A DNA stretch of 36,456 nt from Candidatus Cryosericum hinesii. GTDB lineage: Bacteria; Caldisericota; Caldisericia; Cryosericales; Cryosericaceae. The notes below the pieces were generated by a model. The model was not told the origin of the DNA and did no database searches. It saw only the letters and a program-made list of their open reading frames with translations. Numbering within the stretch: position 1 is the stretch's first letter; each line of letters starts with the position of its first letter. This document shows, piece after piece, positions 7,437-16,647 of the stretch. Where the stretch lies: contig NZ_QXIW01000006.1 in NCBI RefSeq assembly GCF_003570985.1, positions 1 to 36,456 on the forward strand, written 5' to 3'. The position numbers and the translations under genes are program-made.

Positions 7437-10400
7437 CTATTCCGGGGGTCCCGGCTCAGCCTGTTTCTGGCTGGCCAGGCTTCCCAGGACGTAAATAGTG
7501 TTCTTGCCACTTTTCTTGGCCTGGTACATCGCAAGATCGGCGAGCAGGAGCAGATTCTTTGGGTCAGACACGCGGTCCTCGAAGCTTGTGACGCCACCGC
7601 TCAGTGTGACCAAGGTACGGAAGTGGCGGTGGTCACGACCACTGTTGCGTTCGACGGACGCGCGAATACGCTCGGCGGCCTTGCGCGCGTCGGTGGGAGA
7701 GGCCCCCGGCATCAGGATGACGAACTCCTCGCCGCCGTACCTATAGGCTGAATCGACAGTCCGGATGCTATGGCGCAGGATGTCCGCGATGCCCTGGAGG
7801 GCGAGGTTTCCATCCAGATGGGAGTAGGTGTCGTTGTACTTCTTGAAGTCGTCGATATCGAAGAACAGGAGGGAGAACTCCTCACCAAACCGTGCTGTGC
7901 GCTCCGACTGCTCGATGGAGTGTGTCACGAACGCGCGATAGTTGCCCAGGCCCGTCAACTCGTCGGTCACCGAGAGCTCATCGATGCGATGGACGTAGAG
8001 GATGTTCTCGGCGACCAGGCTGCAGTCTGAGACGAAAGCCTCCACCATATGCCGTTCTTCATCTGTCAGAAGCACGGGGCGTTTGAACGATACGTACAGG
8101 ACACCGTACAGGACACCTTCGAGCGTTATGCGGAGGGTCAGCTCGGTCATGGCCGCTGGGGCGAGCGGGACCATCGTGTTCGAGACTTCAGCGTGGACGA
8201 CCGCAAGGCTGGGACTACTGAACGCTTCGCCCAGAATACCCGGCTCGACCCCGGGTTCGGGAGTGAACCCGAAGATGTCGGCCTGGCTGACAACCAGCTG
8301 TCTGGATCCTGCTTCGAAGGGGATGTATGCCGATGCGTCCGCCTCCATGGCATCCTGCAGCTTGTGAGCCGTGGCAGCCAGGAACTGTCGCAGGTCTGTG
8401 CGTTTGAAGGAGTTGTCGAGCAGTTCCCTCGCCGCGAGTCGATACTTCGTGAGCAGGGCGGAGCGCTGCTTCACGAAGATCTTCTGTACGATGGACTCCG
8501 CATAGGCCATGAAGAGGTCGAATGCACTGGTTTCGCTGACTGTCAGCAGTCTGTGTTCTCCGATACCCACGATAACGAAGCCGACGAGGCGCTGCTCGAA
8601 GTCAAGCTGACGCACCATCAGGTCGCGGTCCTGCAATAGGCCGGTGACCGAGCGTGACAGCGAGTGTGTCATATCCAGTCGAGCCCGCAACTCGCTTTCG
8701 AAGACACGGACAGGTTCCGCCCCTTTTGTGCTGGCGGCCCGGATGGCAGTCCAGGGGCGTGCCGTGTTACCCGCGTTTTCCAGCAGGATGACACTCCCTG
8801 GCCCTGGCAGGATTCGCCACAGAAGGCGACTGAGATGCGCTGTTGCCTGTTCGGCTGTTGAGACGTCGATGTTTTCCAGCTCTGCCCTGTTGATGGCTTC
8901 GCGGATGTTACGCTGCTCTTTGACTTCTTCCCAGATCAACCTTCCCTGCAGGAATTCCTGTACCTCCCCGGCAATCGCCAGGACGTCCGCGGAGACGTCG
9001 CTGGTGAAGTAGTCACTCTGGCTGTTTTCCAGGCTGAGCACGGCGATGACCCGCCCTTCTGCATTCTTCATCGGGATGGCCAGTTCACTGCGCGTGGCCT
9101 CATCGGCCATGATGTAGTTGGCATACTCGGCGGTGTTGGGGACGTTGACGATCGCTCGCTCACGCAGCGCCTGCCCAATGGCTCCCGCTCCTCCGTTCAT
9201 GCGTGCAATGATCTCCTGAGGTGGGACAGGGGACTTGGGTGGCGGTACCGCAAAGAACCGGGTGAAGCGGTCGTTTTCCACCATCAGCAGATTGATGCGC
9301 GACAGCTGGAACGCGTTGCTCATGATGGAGAGGAAGCTGTTGATCTCCTTGTCGAACGGCAGGGCGGAGACGATGGCTGACGAGAGCTGGTTGGTGACTG
9401 TCAACGTGAAGTTCTTGCGCCTCAGTGCCTCCATGATCGTGGCATTGTCCAGCACCGAGGCGGCGATGTTCGCGAACGATGTGAACAGGGCCAGGTCGTC
9501 TTCGTTGAAGGGATTCTCGACGCCAATGCGGCTGACAGAGACGAGACCGTACTTCTGGTTGCCCTTGCGCAGTGGAGCAGCCATCATCGATTCGGGCTCT
9601 TCGGGCGTCCCATAGATCTGCATGGCGCGCGGGTCCAACAGGGCGTTCTTGATGAGTTCGGGGGCGTCGCCGTCGAAAATCTTGCCCAGAATTCCCTGTC
9701 CCCGTCGGATGTGCAGGTGTGAGAGAGCTTCGCGATATTCGCTCTTGGCGGCGACAACGGACAGGCCCTCCATGTCCGCGTCGATGGTGGCAACGATAGC
9801 GTCGTCGGCCGAGAAGAACAGCGCTGCACGGTCCGTGATGGCCTCCAGAACCTGCTGATAGGCCTGAGACGCGGCCATATCCCGGATAATGGCGGTAAGG
9901 AAGGACAACTTGTGGAACGTGGCCTGCATGCGGTCCTTGTCACGATTGACATCAGTGACACGGGTATCCATGGCGCGAAGCCTGCGCCTGACATGTTCGT
10001 CGGCAGCATATGACAGGATCCCCACACCCGCAACAGCTAGCATCCCTGCCCCGATGTCTCCCCAGTTGGCTGACCGGAGCGCTTGCATGAAGCCGCCGCC
10101 CTGCTGCTGAGCAATCGACAATCCCTGGCTTGCCACAAGACTTGCAAGGGCTGCCGTCAGGTACAGGGGAAAGTGCCCGTTCTGCAGGACGATGGATGCA
10201 ATGACGATGAAGGCGCCACTGACGATGAAACTGAGGTCAAACGGCAGGACGCGTGTTCCGCCATAGAACGCGGGTCTACCCATCAGCAGGGGGCTGCCCA
10301 TCGCGCCCAGGAAGAGGTTCATGGCAATGCCGTCGAAGAGGATCTGGTGCCGGAGGATGGCGCGCGCTATCCTGCTGTGAGGCGCGAAGCGGTCTACGAG

Positions 10401-10586
10401 ATCAATCGAGACGTTGAAGACGATTGCGGTGACAAGCAGCCCGGGCAGAAGCACGAGTCCGATGGACCGAGGGGGCTGACTGAGCATGACAAAAAGCCAC
10501 CAGACGCTGCCTCCAGCAATGATGACATACCGGAGCAGAATGAATATCCTGGTTATGTTGCGTTCGGCAGGTTTCACGGTGTGCAA
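7437..10586 (-). CDS. Membrane GAF-GGDEF diguanylate cyclase
   Basis: The 1049-aa product makes cyclic di-GMP from two GTP. Residues about 12-195 hold four to six hydrophobic spans. A short coiled linker (200-230) leads to a GAF domain (about 240-385), a second GAF (about 400-550), a less clear middle region, and a third GAF-like domain (about 710-860). The GGDEF domain (872-1035) keeps SVTDELTGLGNYRAF, FFDIDDFKKYND, the active-site GGEEF (951-955) and an intact inhibitory RxxD site (RTVD, 942-945) exactly five residues before it. It therefore looks active and product-inhibited, and probably responds to membrane or small-molecule signals through the GAFs. The start is TTG at 10586; a GTG at 10577 is better spaced from the SD ggaaaggg. 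It reads toward tRNA-Ser on the same strand. Confidence 0.93.
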   Translation of the reverse strand: MHTVKPAERNITRIFILLRYVIIAGGSVWWLFVMLSQPPRSIGLVLLPGLLVTAIVFNVSIDLVDRFAPHSRIARAILRHQILFDGIAMNLFLGAMGSPLLMGRPAFYGGTRVLPFDLSFIVSGAFIVIASIVLQNGHFPLYLTAALASLVASQGLSIAQQQGGGFMQALRSANWGDIGAGMLAVAGVGILSYAADEHVRRRLRAMDTRVTDVNRDKDRMQATFHKLSFLTAIIRDMAASQAYQQVLEAITDRAALFFSADDAIVATIDADMEGLSVVAAKSEYREALSHLHIRRGQGILGKIFDGDAPELIKNALLDPRAMQIYGTPEEPESMMAAPLRKGNQKYGLVSVSRIGVENPFNEDDLALFTSFANIAASVLDNATIMEALRRKNFTLTVTNQLSSAIVSALPFDKEINSFLSIMSNAFQLSRINLLMVENDRFTRFFAVPPPKSPVPPQEIIARMNGGAGAIGQALRERAIVNVPNTAEYANYIMADEATRSELAIPMKNAEGRVIAVLSLENSQSDYFTSDVSADVLAIAGEVQEFLQGRLIWEEVKEQRNIREAINRAELENIDVSTAEQATAHLSRLLWRILPGPGSVILLENAGNTARPWTAIRAASTKGAEPVRVFESELRARLDMTHSLSRSVTGLLQDRDLMVRQLDFEQRLVGFVIVGIGEHRLLTVSETSAFDLFMAYAESIVQKIFVKQRSALLTKYRLAARELLDNSFKRTDLRQFLAATAHKLQDAMEADASAYIPFEAGSRQLVVSQADIFGFTPEPGVEPGILGEAFSSPSLAVVHAEVSNTMVPLAPAAMTELTLRITLEGVLYGVLYVSFKRPVLLTDEERHMVEAFVSDCSLVAENILYVHRIDELSVTDELTGLGNYRAFVTHSIEQSERTARFGEEFSLLFFDIDDFKKYNDTYSHLDGNLALQGIADILRHSIRTVDSAYRYGGEEFVILMPGASPTDARKAAERIRASVERNSGRDHRHFRTLVTLSGGVTSFEDRVSDPKNLLLLADLAMYQAKKSGKNTIYVLGSLASQKQAEPGPPE

Positions 10587-10700
10587 GCCCTTTCCATAGA
10601 GAAACTATAGCGTTCCCATGGAAAATGCAAACCGCAGCGCAAGTCTCTCGCTGACGGGTCTGGGCGGGCGTCAGGGAGAGCTTGTCAACAAGATGGCAGT

Positions 10701-10937
10701 CTAGAGGCTGAGCAGAACCTCGACAACGCGCGAGGAGGCGAGAATAATGAGGAACGAGGCGCCGGCCAGAGCGAAGGCCAGGACTGGCGTCCAGCGGGCC
10801 GTCCGTCCGTCTTGCGGTTCGGTTGTTGTCAGGACATGGCGCAGCACGTGCTCCGGTACCGTCACGCCGTCGACAGCCACGTGATAGTGTGTCCGAAGCA
10901 ACTGGTCAAGCTCGTCGTCACTGTGTTCGATGATCAC
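10701..10937 (-). CDS. Small single-span membrane protein, probable anti-sigma factor
   Basis: The 78-aa product has an acidic, soluble N-terminus (HSDDELDQLLRTHYHVAVDG, residues 5-24) resembling the short N-terminal segment of membrane anti-sigma factors, and one C-terminal hydrophobic span (about 48-75). The GTG start at 10937 has ggagg 9 bases upstream and overlaps the end of the sigma gene, so the two are co-translated. It lacks the HxxxCxxC motif of zinc anti-sigma factors and is very short. The anti-sigma role is inferred from position, topology and size. Confidence 0.6.
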   Translation of the reverse strand: MIIEHSDDELDQLLRTHYHVAVDGVTVPEHVLRHVLTTTEPQDGRTARWTPVLAFALAGASFLIILASSRVVEVLLSL

Positions 10938-11430
10938 GATGTGCCTCCATGAAGGCCTTCAGCTCTTCCTTCGCGCGAAAGAGGCGCGATTTGACGGTTC
11001 CGACCGGCTTCCCGATGAGTTGTGCAATCTTCTCGTAGGGCATCTCCTTGTAATAATAGAAGTACAACACGTCTCTCAGATCGCCCGGGAGGTGCCGCAT
11101 ACCTGCTGCGACATCCTGTACGGTCTCGGCTTGCACCGGATCATACCCCGTTCCGTCCGGACCCGGCTGCGGCAGGGCCTCTCCCGGGGCCAGCAGGAGC
11201 AGCTCCCGGGCCTTGCGCTGGCGAAAGCTGCTTGCTTCATTCATAGCAATCCTCATGACCCACGTCGTTGGGCTGGAGTCACCGCGAAAGGACGGGAGGA
11301 AACGACGCACCTTGAAGAACGTGGATTGGAAGACGTCGTCCGCGTCGAACCGGTTGCCCATTCGTGAGACCAGGTACGCGTAGATTTCATCTGCACAACT
11401 ATTCATAAGCGTCTCGAAATCCAGGAGCAT
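10918..11430 (-). CDS. ECF-type RNA polymerase sigma factor
   Basis: The 170-aa product has region 2 (about residues 5-70: Y.YLVSRMGNRFDADDVFQSTFFKV.RFL..FRGDSSPTTWVMRIAMNEA) and region 4 (about 110-160: LPGDLRDVLYFYYYKEMPYEKIAQLIGKPVGTVKSRLFRAKEEL), the usual ECF layout. The frame is open further upstream, but region 2 begins right after the ATG at 11430, and that start lies just past the stop of the upstream gene (11436). The SD is weak, so coupling to the upstream gene is likely. With the overlapping small membrane protein it probably forms a sigma/anti-sigma switch, perhaps for envelope stress. Confidence 0.9.
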   Translation of the reverse strand: MLLDFETLMNSCADEIYAYLVSRMGNRFDADDVFQSTFFKVRRFLPSFRGDSSPTTWVMRIAMNEASSFRQRKARELLLLAPGEALPQPGPDGTGYDPVQAETVQDVAAGMRHLPGDLRDVLYFYYYKEMPYEKIAQLIGKPVGTVKSRLFRAKEELKAFMEAHRDHRTQ

Positions 11431-11435
11431 CGATG

Positions 11436-11891
11436 CTAGAAGAAATCCGTCAGGCTTGGCAGGATGAGATACCGGTACAGCAGGACGATGGCCAGTGCCC
11501 CGATCCAGCTGACGACCAGTGTTGCGGCGAACGCGATTCCCCACCATGACACGGCTTGTCTGAAGGACAGTCCCAGCATCGCCGAAACGACCAGACACGC
11601 GACTACGAAGGCTGCGACGAACCAGAGGACCGCCCACGGCAGTTCCTGGAACAGCGTGTCCCGGACAAATGAAAATCGCAGCAACGCCGTCGTGCGAGGC
11701 AGGATCAACGGCCCAAACAGCAGAAGAAACGAGATGGTAGACACCAGGAATGCCTTGAACCAGGAAAGTCTGACGGGCAGACGATACGCGTCGTAGCGCA
11801 CCATGAACAGCATGACAAACGGTGCGACGACGACACCGCCCAGCAACCCGGTCAGTCGAGCCGTAATAAGGCCCGGAATGATGCCAAACAT
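11436..11891 (-). CDS. Polytopic membrane protein of unknown function
   Basis: The 151-aa product has four or five hydrophobic spans (roughly residues 10-32, 45-65, 82-105 and 115-142). The start chosen is the ATG at 11891 (MFGIIPGLITARLTG), preceded by ggagg and ggcgg and placed 8 bases after the upstream stop. The frame extends upstream to 12023, but that part is hydrophilic and overlaps the preceding gene. No family recognised. It sits between a secreted protein and the sigma factor and is probably in that operon. Confidence 0.65.
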   Translation of the reverse strand: MFGIIPGLITARLTGLLGGVVVAPFVMLFMVRYDAYRLPVRLSWFKAFLVSTISFLLLFGPLILPRTTALLRFSFVRDTLFQELPWAVLWFVAAFVVACLVVSAMLGLSFRQAVSWWGIAFAATLVVSWIGALAIVLLYRYLILPSLTDFF

Positions 11892-11899
11892 CTTCCGCC

Positions 11900-12379
11900 T
11901 TATCCTCCCATCTGTGTCAGCTGGGTATGCAGGAGTTTGCACCTCACCACAAGAAGCCGGGTCCGCGTGATGGTTGTCAGGAAACGCGCCTGTCCTGCAG
12001 TACCTCTCTTCAGAAGTATCCATGAGGCTTCTACACGCTTCTCGGTGGCCAGTGCGAGGATGTCGGCGAGAAGGCGGCCACTGGCATGCTGGTCCCGGAC
12101 AACGCGTCGGGTTGCGCTGTTCACCTGATCGAGTGCAGTCAGATAGGTGCGGACGAGGAGACGGTACTGTGGCGTAGTCCCCTTGAGTGAGTGCGCAAAG
12201 AGCACTTCAGCGGTGACATAGGCCGCCAACTCGTGCGCAGCGTCCGAAGTCGTCTTATTGTGAGTCCTGTAGAGGTCCAGATCGGCGGTGAACGTCGACG
12301 CCGCACTGGCGACCGGTGCCAGGAGTGAACAACACAGCAAGCCCACGATCAGGCAGGAAATCAATCTTAGTTTTCTCAT
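11900..12379 (-). CDS. Secreted protein of unknown function with signal peptide
   Basis: The product of about 159 aa has a clear signal peptide: MRKLRLISCLIVGLLCCSLL, then APVASA with a likely cut before AS. The mature part is predominantly helical, with many Arg, Thr and Leu and no recognised motif. A GTG one codon upstream (12382) is an alternative start; gggtgatg serves as SD. It heads the cluster of membrane protein, sigma factor and probable anti-sigma, so it may be an extracytoplasmic sensor or a regulon member. That role is inference. Confidence 0.7.
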   Translation of the reverse strand: MRKLRLISCLIVGLLCCSLLAPVASAASTFTADLDLYRTHNKTTSDAAHELAAYVTAEVLFAHSLKGTTPQYRLLVRTYLTALDQVNSATRRVVRDQHASGRLLADILALATEKRVEASWILLKRGTAGQARFLTTITRTRLLVVRCKLLHTQLTQMGG

Positions 12380-12454
12380 CACATCACCCGCTATTAGACG
12401 GCCGATGATCCGACATTGTTCAACGGATGGGCGCAGTCCTGCCCGGGCCGGAGG

Positions 12455-13837
12455 CTAGCTCTTATGACTCAGCTCCAGGAAGGCCTGCAGCGCTTCCTCA
12501 AAGCGTGAATCTTCCAGCAGACCGTTGGCGTATCGCATTGTTACATGAGCGGGTTCGGCCGGTTGCGAGGGCCGTTCGGAAGAAGCGGGCTCGGCTACGG
12601 ATATTGGCTCCCGATTGGTGGGGGAAATCGGCTGAGGGATACTGGACACGGGGGTGGCTTCGACCGGAGCACGGGACATCGGAGCCGGCGTGGGGGTGGG
12701 CCGCAAGTCGCGTGCGATGAGCTGTGCCTGTTCCAGCATACTTACCATGTGGGCCATGACGGGCTGTGAGGGACCTGCCGGCTCCTCGCTCGCCAGGGAC
12801 ACGACCGCGGGGGAAATCTCGGGAGGTGCTTCCGGCTCAGGAACCTGAGGTTGTTGTGAAATGCCCGGCAGGATGAACGTTTTCTCAAGCGAGGCAGCTT
12901 CTCTTTCCCCCAGCGGCGTCAGGGCCGTGATGTCGAAAGCCTCCGCTTCCGTTGTTTCAATGAGGTTCTCCAACTCCCGAACGGGCAGTACCCCGGCAAA
13001 GATAGAGTCGGGAAGGTCCTCGAGAGACTTGATGAAGTTGATATGGCGCAGCGTCTCCTCATCAAGGTTGGAGTAGCCCAGACCGGTGGCCCGGTCGTTG
13101 AGTGGATCGACCTCGAGCAGGCGCCGGACGAAGAGCTCTCCTTTCTGATGGTCACCAAGCTGGTCGTCATACGTCTTCCATAGCAGATAGAGTCTCTCAG
13201 GAAATGCTTCATAACTTGCCAGGCCGGTCTCGAGAAGGGCGAGGGCCTCACGGATCTTGCCGCTGCGTCGCTGCAGAGAAGCAAACAGTGCCTTCAGCAC
13301 AGGGTCGGTCGGGTTCTGTTCGACCAGTTGCTGCACGTCGGTCTCGGTCATGTCCGGGACGCGCAGCCTGAGGTTGCTGTATGCTGCGAGAAGCGGGTTC
13401 TGGAGTTGGGCGGCATAGATGGCACTGCGGTTGTGGAGTCTGAGGTCGGTGAGGAAGGTGTTGTCAGAGGAGAGCGAGAGACACTTCAGGAACGCGAGTC
13501 TGGCTTCGTCGGTGCGCTGAAGAGCCAGCAGGATGCTCGCGTGGACCAGATGGCAGAGGGGGCTGGCAGGATCGATGTTGAGCGCGTACCGGCTTTCGAT
13601 GAGCGCTTCGCTGGGTTTATCGCGAAGGTAGTACCCGAGTGCGATGGCCAGCTGGACGCGCAGGCTCTTGGAAGAGACCGACAGCGATGCTTCCAGGGCG
13701 GACTTGAGTGCATCCTGCGGTCGATTGGAGAGAATGTACAGATACGTCTTGCCGACGCTGACCAGGCCGTCGCGCGGGTTGCGCTCGGACATTGCCTCGT
13801 ACAGATTCAGCCGTTCGCCCAGGTTTTCCTGTATCAT
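12455..13837 (-). CDS. Tetratricopeptide-repeat protein with proline-rich linker
   Basis: The 460-aa product begins with TPR-type helical hairpins over residues about 1-250 (YILSNRPQDALKSALEAS, ALGYYLRDKPSEALIESRYAL, SILLALQRTDEARLAFLKCL, GKIREALALLETGL). An acidic Pro/Ser/Glu-rich linker (about 325-425) leads to one C-terminal TPR-like helix pair (YANGLLEDSRFEEALQAFLELS). No signal peptide or membrane span is seen, so it is a likely cytoplasmic scaffold. The ATG at 13837 has gaggagaggtg as SD. It has its own promoter after feoB and may continue into the secreted-protein cluster 75 bases downstream. Partner unknown. Confidence 0.8.
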   Translation of the reverse strand: MIQENLGERLNLYEAMSERNPRDGLVSVGKTYLYILSNRPQDALKSALEASLSVSSKSLRVQLAIALGYYLRDKPSEALIESRYALNIDPASPLCHLVHASILLALQRTDEARLAFLKCLSLSSDNTFLTDLRLHNRSAIYAAQLQNPLLAAYSNLRLRVPDMTETDVQQLVEQNPTDPVLKALFASLQRRSGKIREALALLETGLASYEAFPERLYLLWKTYDDQLGDHQKGELFVRRLLEVDPLNDRATGLGYSNLDEETLRHINFIKSLEDLPDSIFAGVLPVRELENLIETTEAEAFDITALTPLGEREAASLEKTFILPGISQQPQVPEPEAPPEISPAVVSLASEEPAGPSQPVMAHMVSMLEQAQLIARDLRPTPTPAPMSRAPVEATPVSSIPQPISPTNREPISVAEPASSERPSQPAEPAHVTMRYANGLLEDSRFEEALQAFLELSHKS

Positions 13838-13857
13838 TGCGTCACCTCTCCTCGGTC

Positions 13858-13885
13858 ATTATTGCCCTCGGCGTTGTTTTGTCAA
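13858..13885 (-). promoter_or_regulatory. Promoter of the TPR gene
   Basis: On the minus strand: perfect TTGACA (13885-13880), 16-base spacer, AATAAT (13863-13858), 20 bases before the ATG. Confidence 0.65.
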
Positions 13886-13938
13886 AGCATTCTGGAGCGG
13901 CAATGCCCTGTAAAACGGGAGCACGTCGTCACTCCCAC

Positions 13939-15924
13939 TTAACGCAGGAGCGACACCAGGTTCCAGCCCCAGTTGACCATGGCGCCAAGGGTGAGCGCGA
14001 GCACGATCTCTCCTGCACTGACGAGCGCCGCACGGCGATTGCCGAACTCGCGTTTCAGTGCAGCGATAGTGCTGACACAGGGGACGTAGAGCATGACGAT
14101 CAGAGCGAAGACGTACATCTGCTGAGGTGTCATGACTGTCCCAAACTGGGATGTATGCATCAGCGTGGCCAGCATGATGAGCGCAAGCTCTTTGCGCAGG
14201 ACGCCAAAGATGAGGACGACCAGCGCCACAGGAGGGAGCCCCAGGACACCCTGAGTGAAGGGCGCCGCCCATGTCGTGAGAGGAATCAGCCACCCCAGTT
14301 TGTCGACAACATAGAGGACGATGGAGCCGGCCGCGATGATGGGGAACGCAAAGATCACGAAATCCTTGAGCCTGAACCAGGTCTGCTTGAGCGTGATGCG
14401 CAAGGGCGGCCACTTCAGCTTGGGCATCTCCATGATGAGTCCTGGATTGGTCCCCGGGATGAAACGGTTCAGCACGCGGCCGACGATGAAGACGATGATG
14501 AGGCTGATGATGTACAACGACAGCGCGGGCCAGAAACCCATGAAGGCGCCCACGAGTCCCAGGATGACGACCGTGCGCGCTGAGCATGGGACGAGCGTCG
14601 CAAGCACACCGGCGATGAAGCGGTCCCGGTCGCGTTCCATGATCCGTGTCCCCAGGACTGCGGGTACGTTGCATCCAAACCCGAGGATGATGGGGATGAA
14701 AGCCTTGCCGTGCAGACCCATACGGTGCATGATGGCGTCGGTGAGAAATGCCATGCGCGCCAGGTATCCCGAGTTCTCCAGGAACGACAGGATGATGTAG
14801 AACGGTACGATATAGGGAAGGGCGACGGAGACGCCCGCCAGGATACCCTGCAAGATGCCACCCCACAGGAAGTCCCGCAGCCACGGGACAATGGGGAGAG
14901 CCATGAAAACCTTTTGGAGAGAGCTGAAGAGGGCATCCAGGGTGGAGGAGAGCCGGCCTCCCAGGACGAAGATGAGACCGAAAACAGCGAACATGACGGC
15001 GACCAGCACCACCCATCCGAAAACGCGATGGAGCAGGACCTTGTCCAGGCGGTCGCCCGGCGCGTCGTCGCGTCGTTCGGGTCGCCGTACCGATGCGGCG
15101 ACAATGCGGGCACAGGCACTGTACCGTTCCGCGGACATGATGCTGGCGCCCGATTCTCCGTGGATCTGTTCCAGGTCGTGCGCAAGTTTGGCTGCCATTG
15201 CAGTTACAGAAGCACACGCTCCGCAGCGGCCCACGATCTCAGCGTCTCCTTCCAGCATTTTGATGGCGAGGAAACGCGGAGCGTAATGGACCAGGTTGTC
15301 AGGGAGTGCGATCGTCGACAGTTCCGTCTCGACCGCCAGAATGGCGCCCTCGACCTCCTTGCCGTAGGTCAGCGGCGCGACGGGGGGTCTGCCGGCCGTC
15401 GCCAGGCAGGCGTCGACCAGAGCGTCGAGTCCTTTGCCGGCAGCTCCCGACGTGCGGACGACGGGTACGCCCAGGAGCGAAGAAAGCTTCGCTTCGTCAA
15501 TGACCAGACCCTCCCTGACGGCGAGGTCGATGAGGTTGAGCGCCGTGACGAGCGGGGTGCCGAGCTCCCTGAGCTGAAGCGTGAAATACAGGTTGCGTTC
15601 CAGTACCGTCGAGTCGACCACGTTGACGACGACGTCCGGCTGGGCCTCAGCGATGAACTCGCGGCTGACCACCTCTTCCTGTGAGTAGGTCGACAGGGAA
15701 TAGATGCCCGGCAGGTCGACGACCCGGATGTGCTTCCCCTTGTAGTCGAAGGAACCTTCTGCCAGTTCGACGGTCTTGCCCGGCCAGTTGCCGATGATCT
15801 GGTTCATGCCGGTCAGGGCATTGAAGATGACGGACTTGCCGACGTTTGCGTTGCCGGCCAGCGCGATAGTCAGGTCGAAACGTTCCCCGCGTACAACGCG
15901 GGGCGTGACCTCACAGCACTCCAC
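13939..15924 (-). CDS. feoB: Ferrous iron transport protein B
   Basis: The 661-aa Fe(II) transporter has an N-terminal G domain with GNANVGKS (G1, 24-31), DLPG (G3) and NLID (G4), a helical GDI-like segment, and a membrane domain with two Gate repeats (GCNVPAVLGTR and the CVSTIAAL region). The start chosen is GTG at 15924, which overlaps the TAG of the dtxR-feoA gene (TAGTG). It has ggag 8 bases upstream and gives the common MECC... N-terminus of clostridial-type FeoB proteins. An ATG at 15984 is possible but would add 20 residues overlapping the regulator gene. It forms an operon with the DtxR-FeoA fusion. Confidence 0.96.
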   Translation of the reverse strand: MECCEVTPRVVRGERFDLTIALAGNANVGKSVIFNALTGMNQIIGNWPGKTVELAEGSFDYKGKHIRVVDLPGIYSLSTYSQEEVVSREFIAEAQPDVVVNVVDSTVLERNLYFTLQLRELGTPLVTALNLIDLAVREGLVIDEAKLSSLLGVPVVRTSGAAGKGLDALVDACLATAGRPPVAPLTYGKEVEGAILAVETELSTIALPDNLVHYAPRFLAIKMLEGDAEIVGRCGACASVTAMAAKLAHDLEQIHGESGASIMSAERYSACARIVAASVRRPERRDDAPGDRLDKVLLHRVFGWVVLVAVMFAVFGLIFVLGGRLSSTLDALFSSLQKVFMALPIVPWLRDFLWGGILQGILAGVSVALPYIVPFYIILSFLENSGYLARMAFLTDAIMHRMGLHGKAFIPIILGFGCNVPAVLGTRIMERDRDRFIAGVLATLVPCSARTVVILGLVGAFMGFWPALSLYIISLIIVFIVGRVLNRFIPGTNPGLIMEMPKLKWPPLRITLKQTWFRLKDFVIFAFPIIAAGSIVLYVVDKLGWLIPLTTWAAPFTQGVLGLPPVALVVLIFGVLRKELALIMLATLMHTSQFGTVMTPQQMYVFALIVMLYVPCVSTIAALKREFGNRRAALVSAGEIVLALTLGAMVNWGWNLVSLLR

Positions 15925-16553
15925 TACCGGTTCTCCGGTGTGACAAGGACCTTCAGGGCAATGCCGCGCCCGAGAGCAACACACGCTCCATGGGCTTCGA
16001 CCTCGACGGGTCCTCCGGATTGACGGTTGCAGACCGTCACGGTCGAACCCTGCCCCAGTCCCATGTCTTCGAGACGCCTGCGGACCACCTGGCCTCCGCG
16101 TATCCAGCGCACGCGGTAAGGTTTTCCCGTGTCTGCCTGGTCCAGCGTGACCGCTCCGAGGTCGACCATACTGGTCACCATGGCCATACGCTTCTCGAGG
16201 TCCGCGGCATCAGTGTCGGTCAGGACATGTTCCAGCTTGCATGCCTCTCTGTGGGCGGCATCCTTCCGCAGCCCAAGCATGCACAGCATACGCTCGGCCA
16301 GCTGATGCCGGCGCACGATGCGTCTGCCTGTCGCGCGTCCCTTCTTCGTGAGATTGAATGATGTCCCTTCGGTCGTGACATCGCCGGACATCACCAGGTC
16401 GAGCAGCAGGTCGGCGAGCCGCCTGCCGGCGAGGTCCTGGTCTGCCGCCAGGTCCGCGGCTGTCGAGGAGTGGTGTGCTTGCTCAAGACGGCAAAGCGCC
16501 TCCAGGCATTCCTCGCGGTCTTCCGACGTAACTGATTCGTTTTCGTTGCTCAT
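15924..16553 (-). CDS. DtxR/MntR-family metalloregulator fused to a FeoA domain
   Basis: The 209-aa product has an N-terminal winged helix (about 12-70, SSTAADLAADQDLAGRRLAD as recognition region), then the DtxR dimerisation/metal-binding region (RRIVRRHQLAERMLCMLGLR, then EACKLEHVLT with the typical C..EH metal ligands, and DLEKRMA), and a C-terminal FeoA/SH3-like domain (about 128-205: YRVRWIRGG..VRRRLEDMGLGQGSTVTV, ALGRGIALKVLV). It probably binds Fe(II) or Mn(II) and represses iron uptake. Its TAG overlaps the GTG of feoB, so the regulator, FeoA function and FeoB are coupled. No clear DtxR box is seen in the 94 bases upstream. Confidence 0.92.
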   Translation of the reverse strand: MSNENESVTSEDREECLEALCRLEQAHHSSTAADLAADQDLAGRRLADLLLDLVMSGDVTTEGTSFNLTKKGRATGRRIVRRHQLAERMLCMLGLRKDAAHREACKLEHVLTDTDAADLEKRMAMVTSMVDLGAVTLDQADTGKPYRVRWIRGGQVVRRRLEDMGLGQGSTVTVCNRQSGGPVEVEAHGACVALGRGIALKVLVTPENR

Positions 16554-16615
16554 GTGACACGGTCCTCTCTGACCGCTGCATGCGGTCTGCCGAGCTATGC
16601 CCGGTCGGTGACGCT

Positions 16616-16636
16616 GACCTTCCCTTGCGGGAGGTC
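16616..16636 (-). other. GNRA-loop hairpin between nnr and the dtxR-feoA gene
   Basis: Read on the minus strand, GACCTCCC-GCAA-GGGAAGGTC forms an 8-bp stem with one bulged A and a GCAA tetraloop. No T-run follows. It could be a weak terminator after nnr or part of the leader of the iron operon. Confidence 0.35.
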
Positions 16637-16647
16637 TGCCGGTGATG

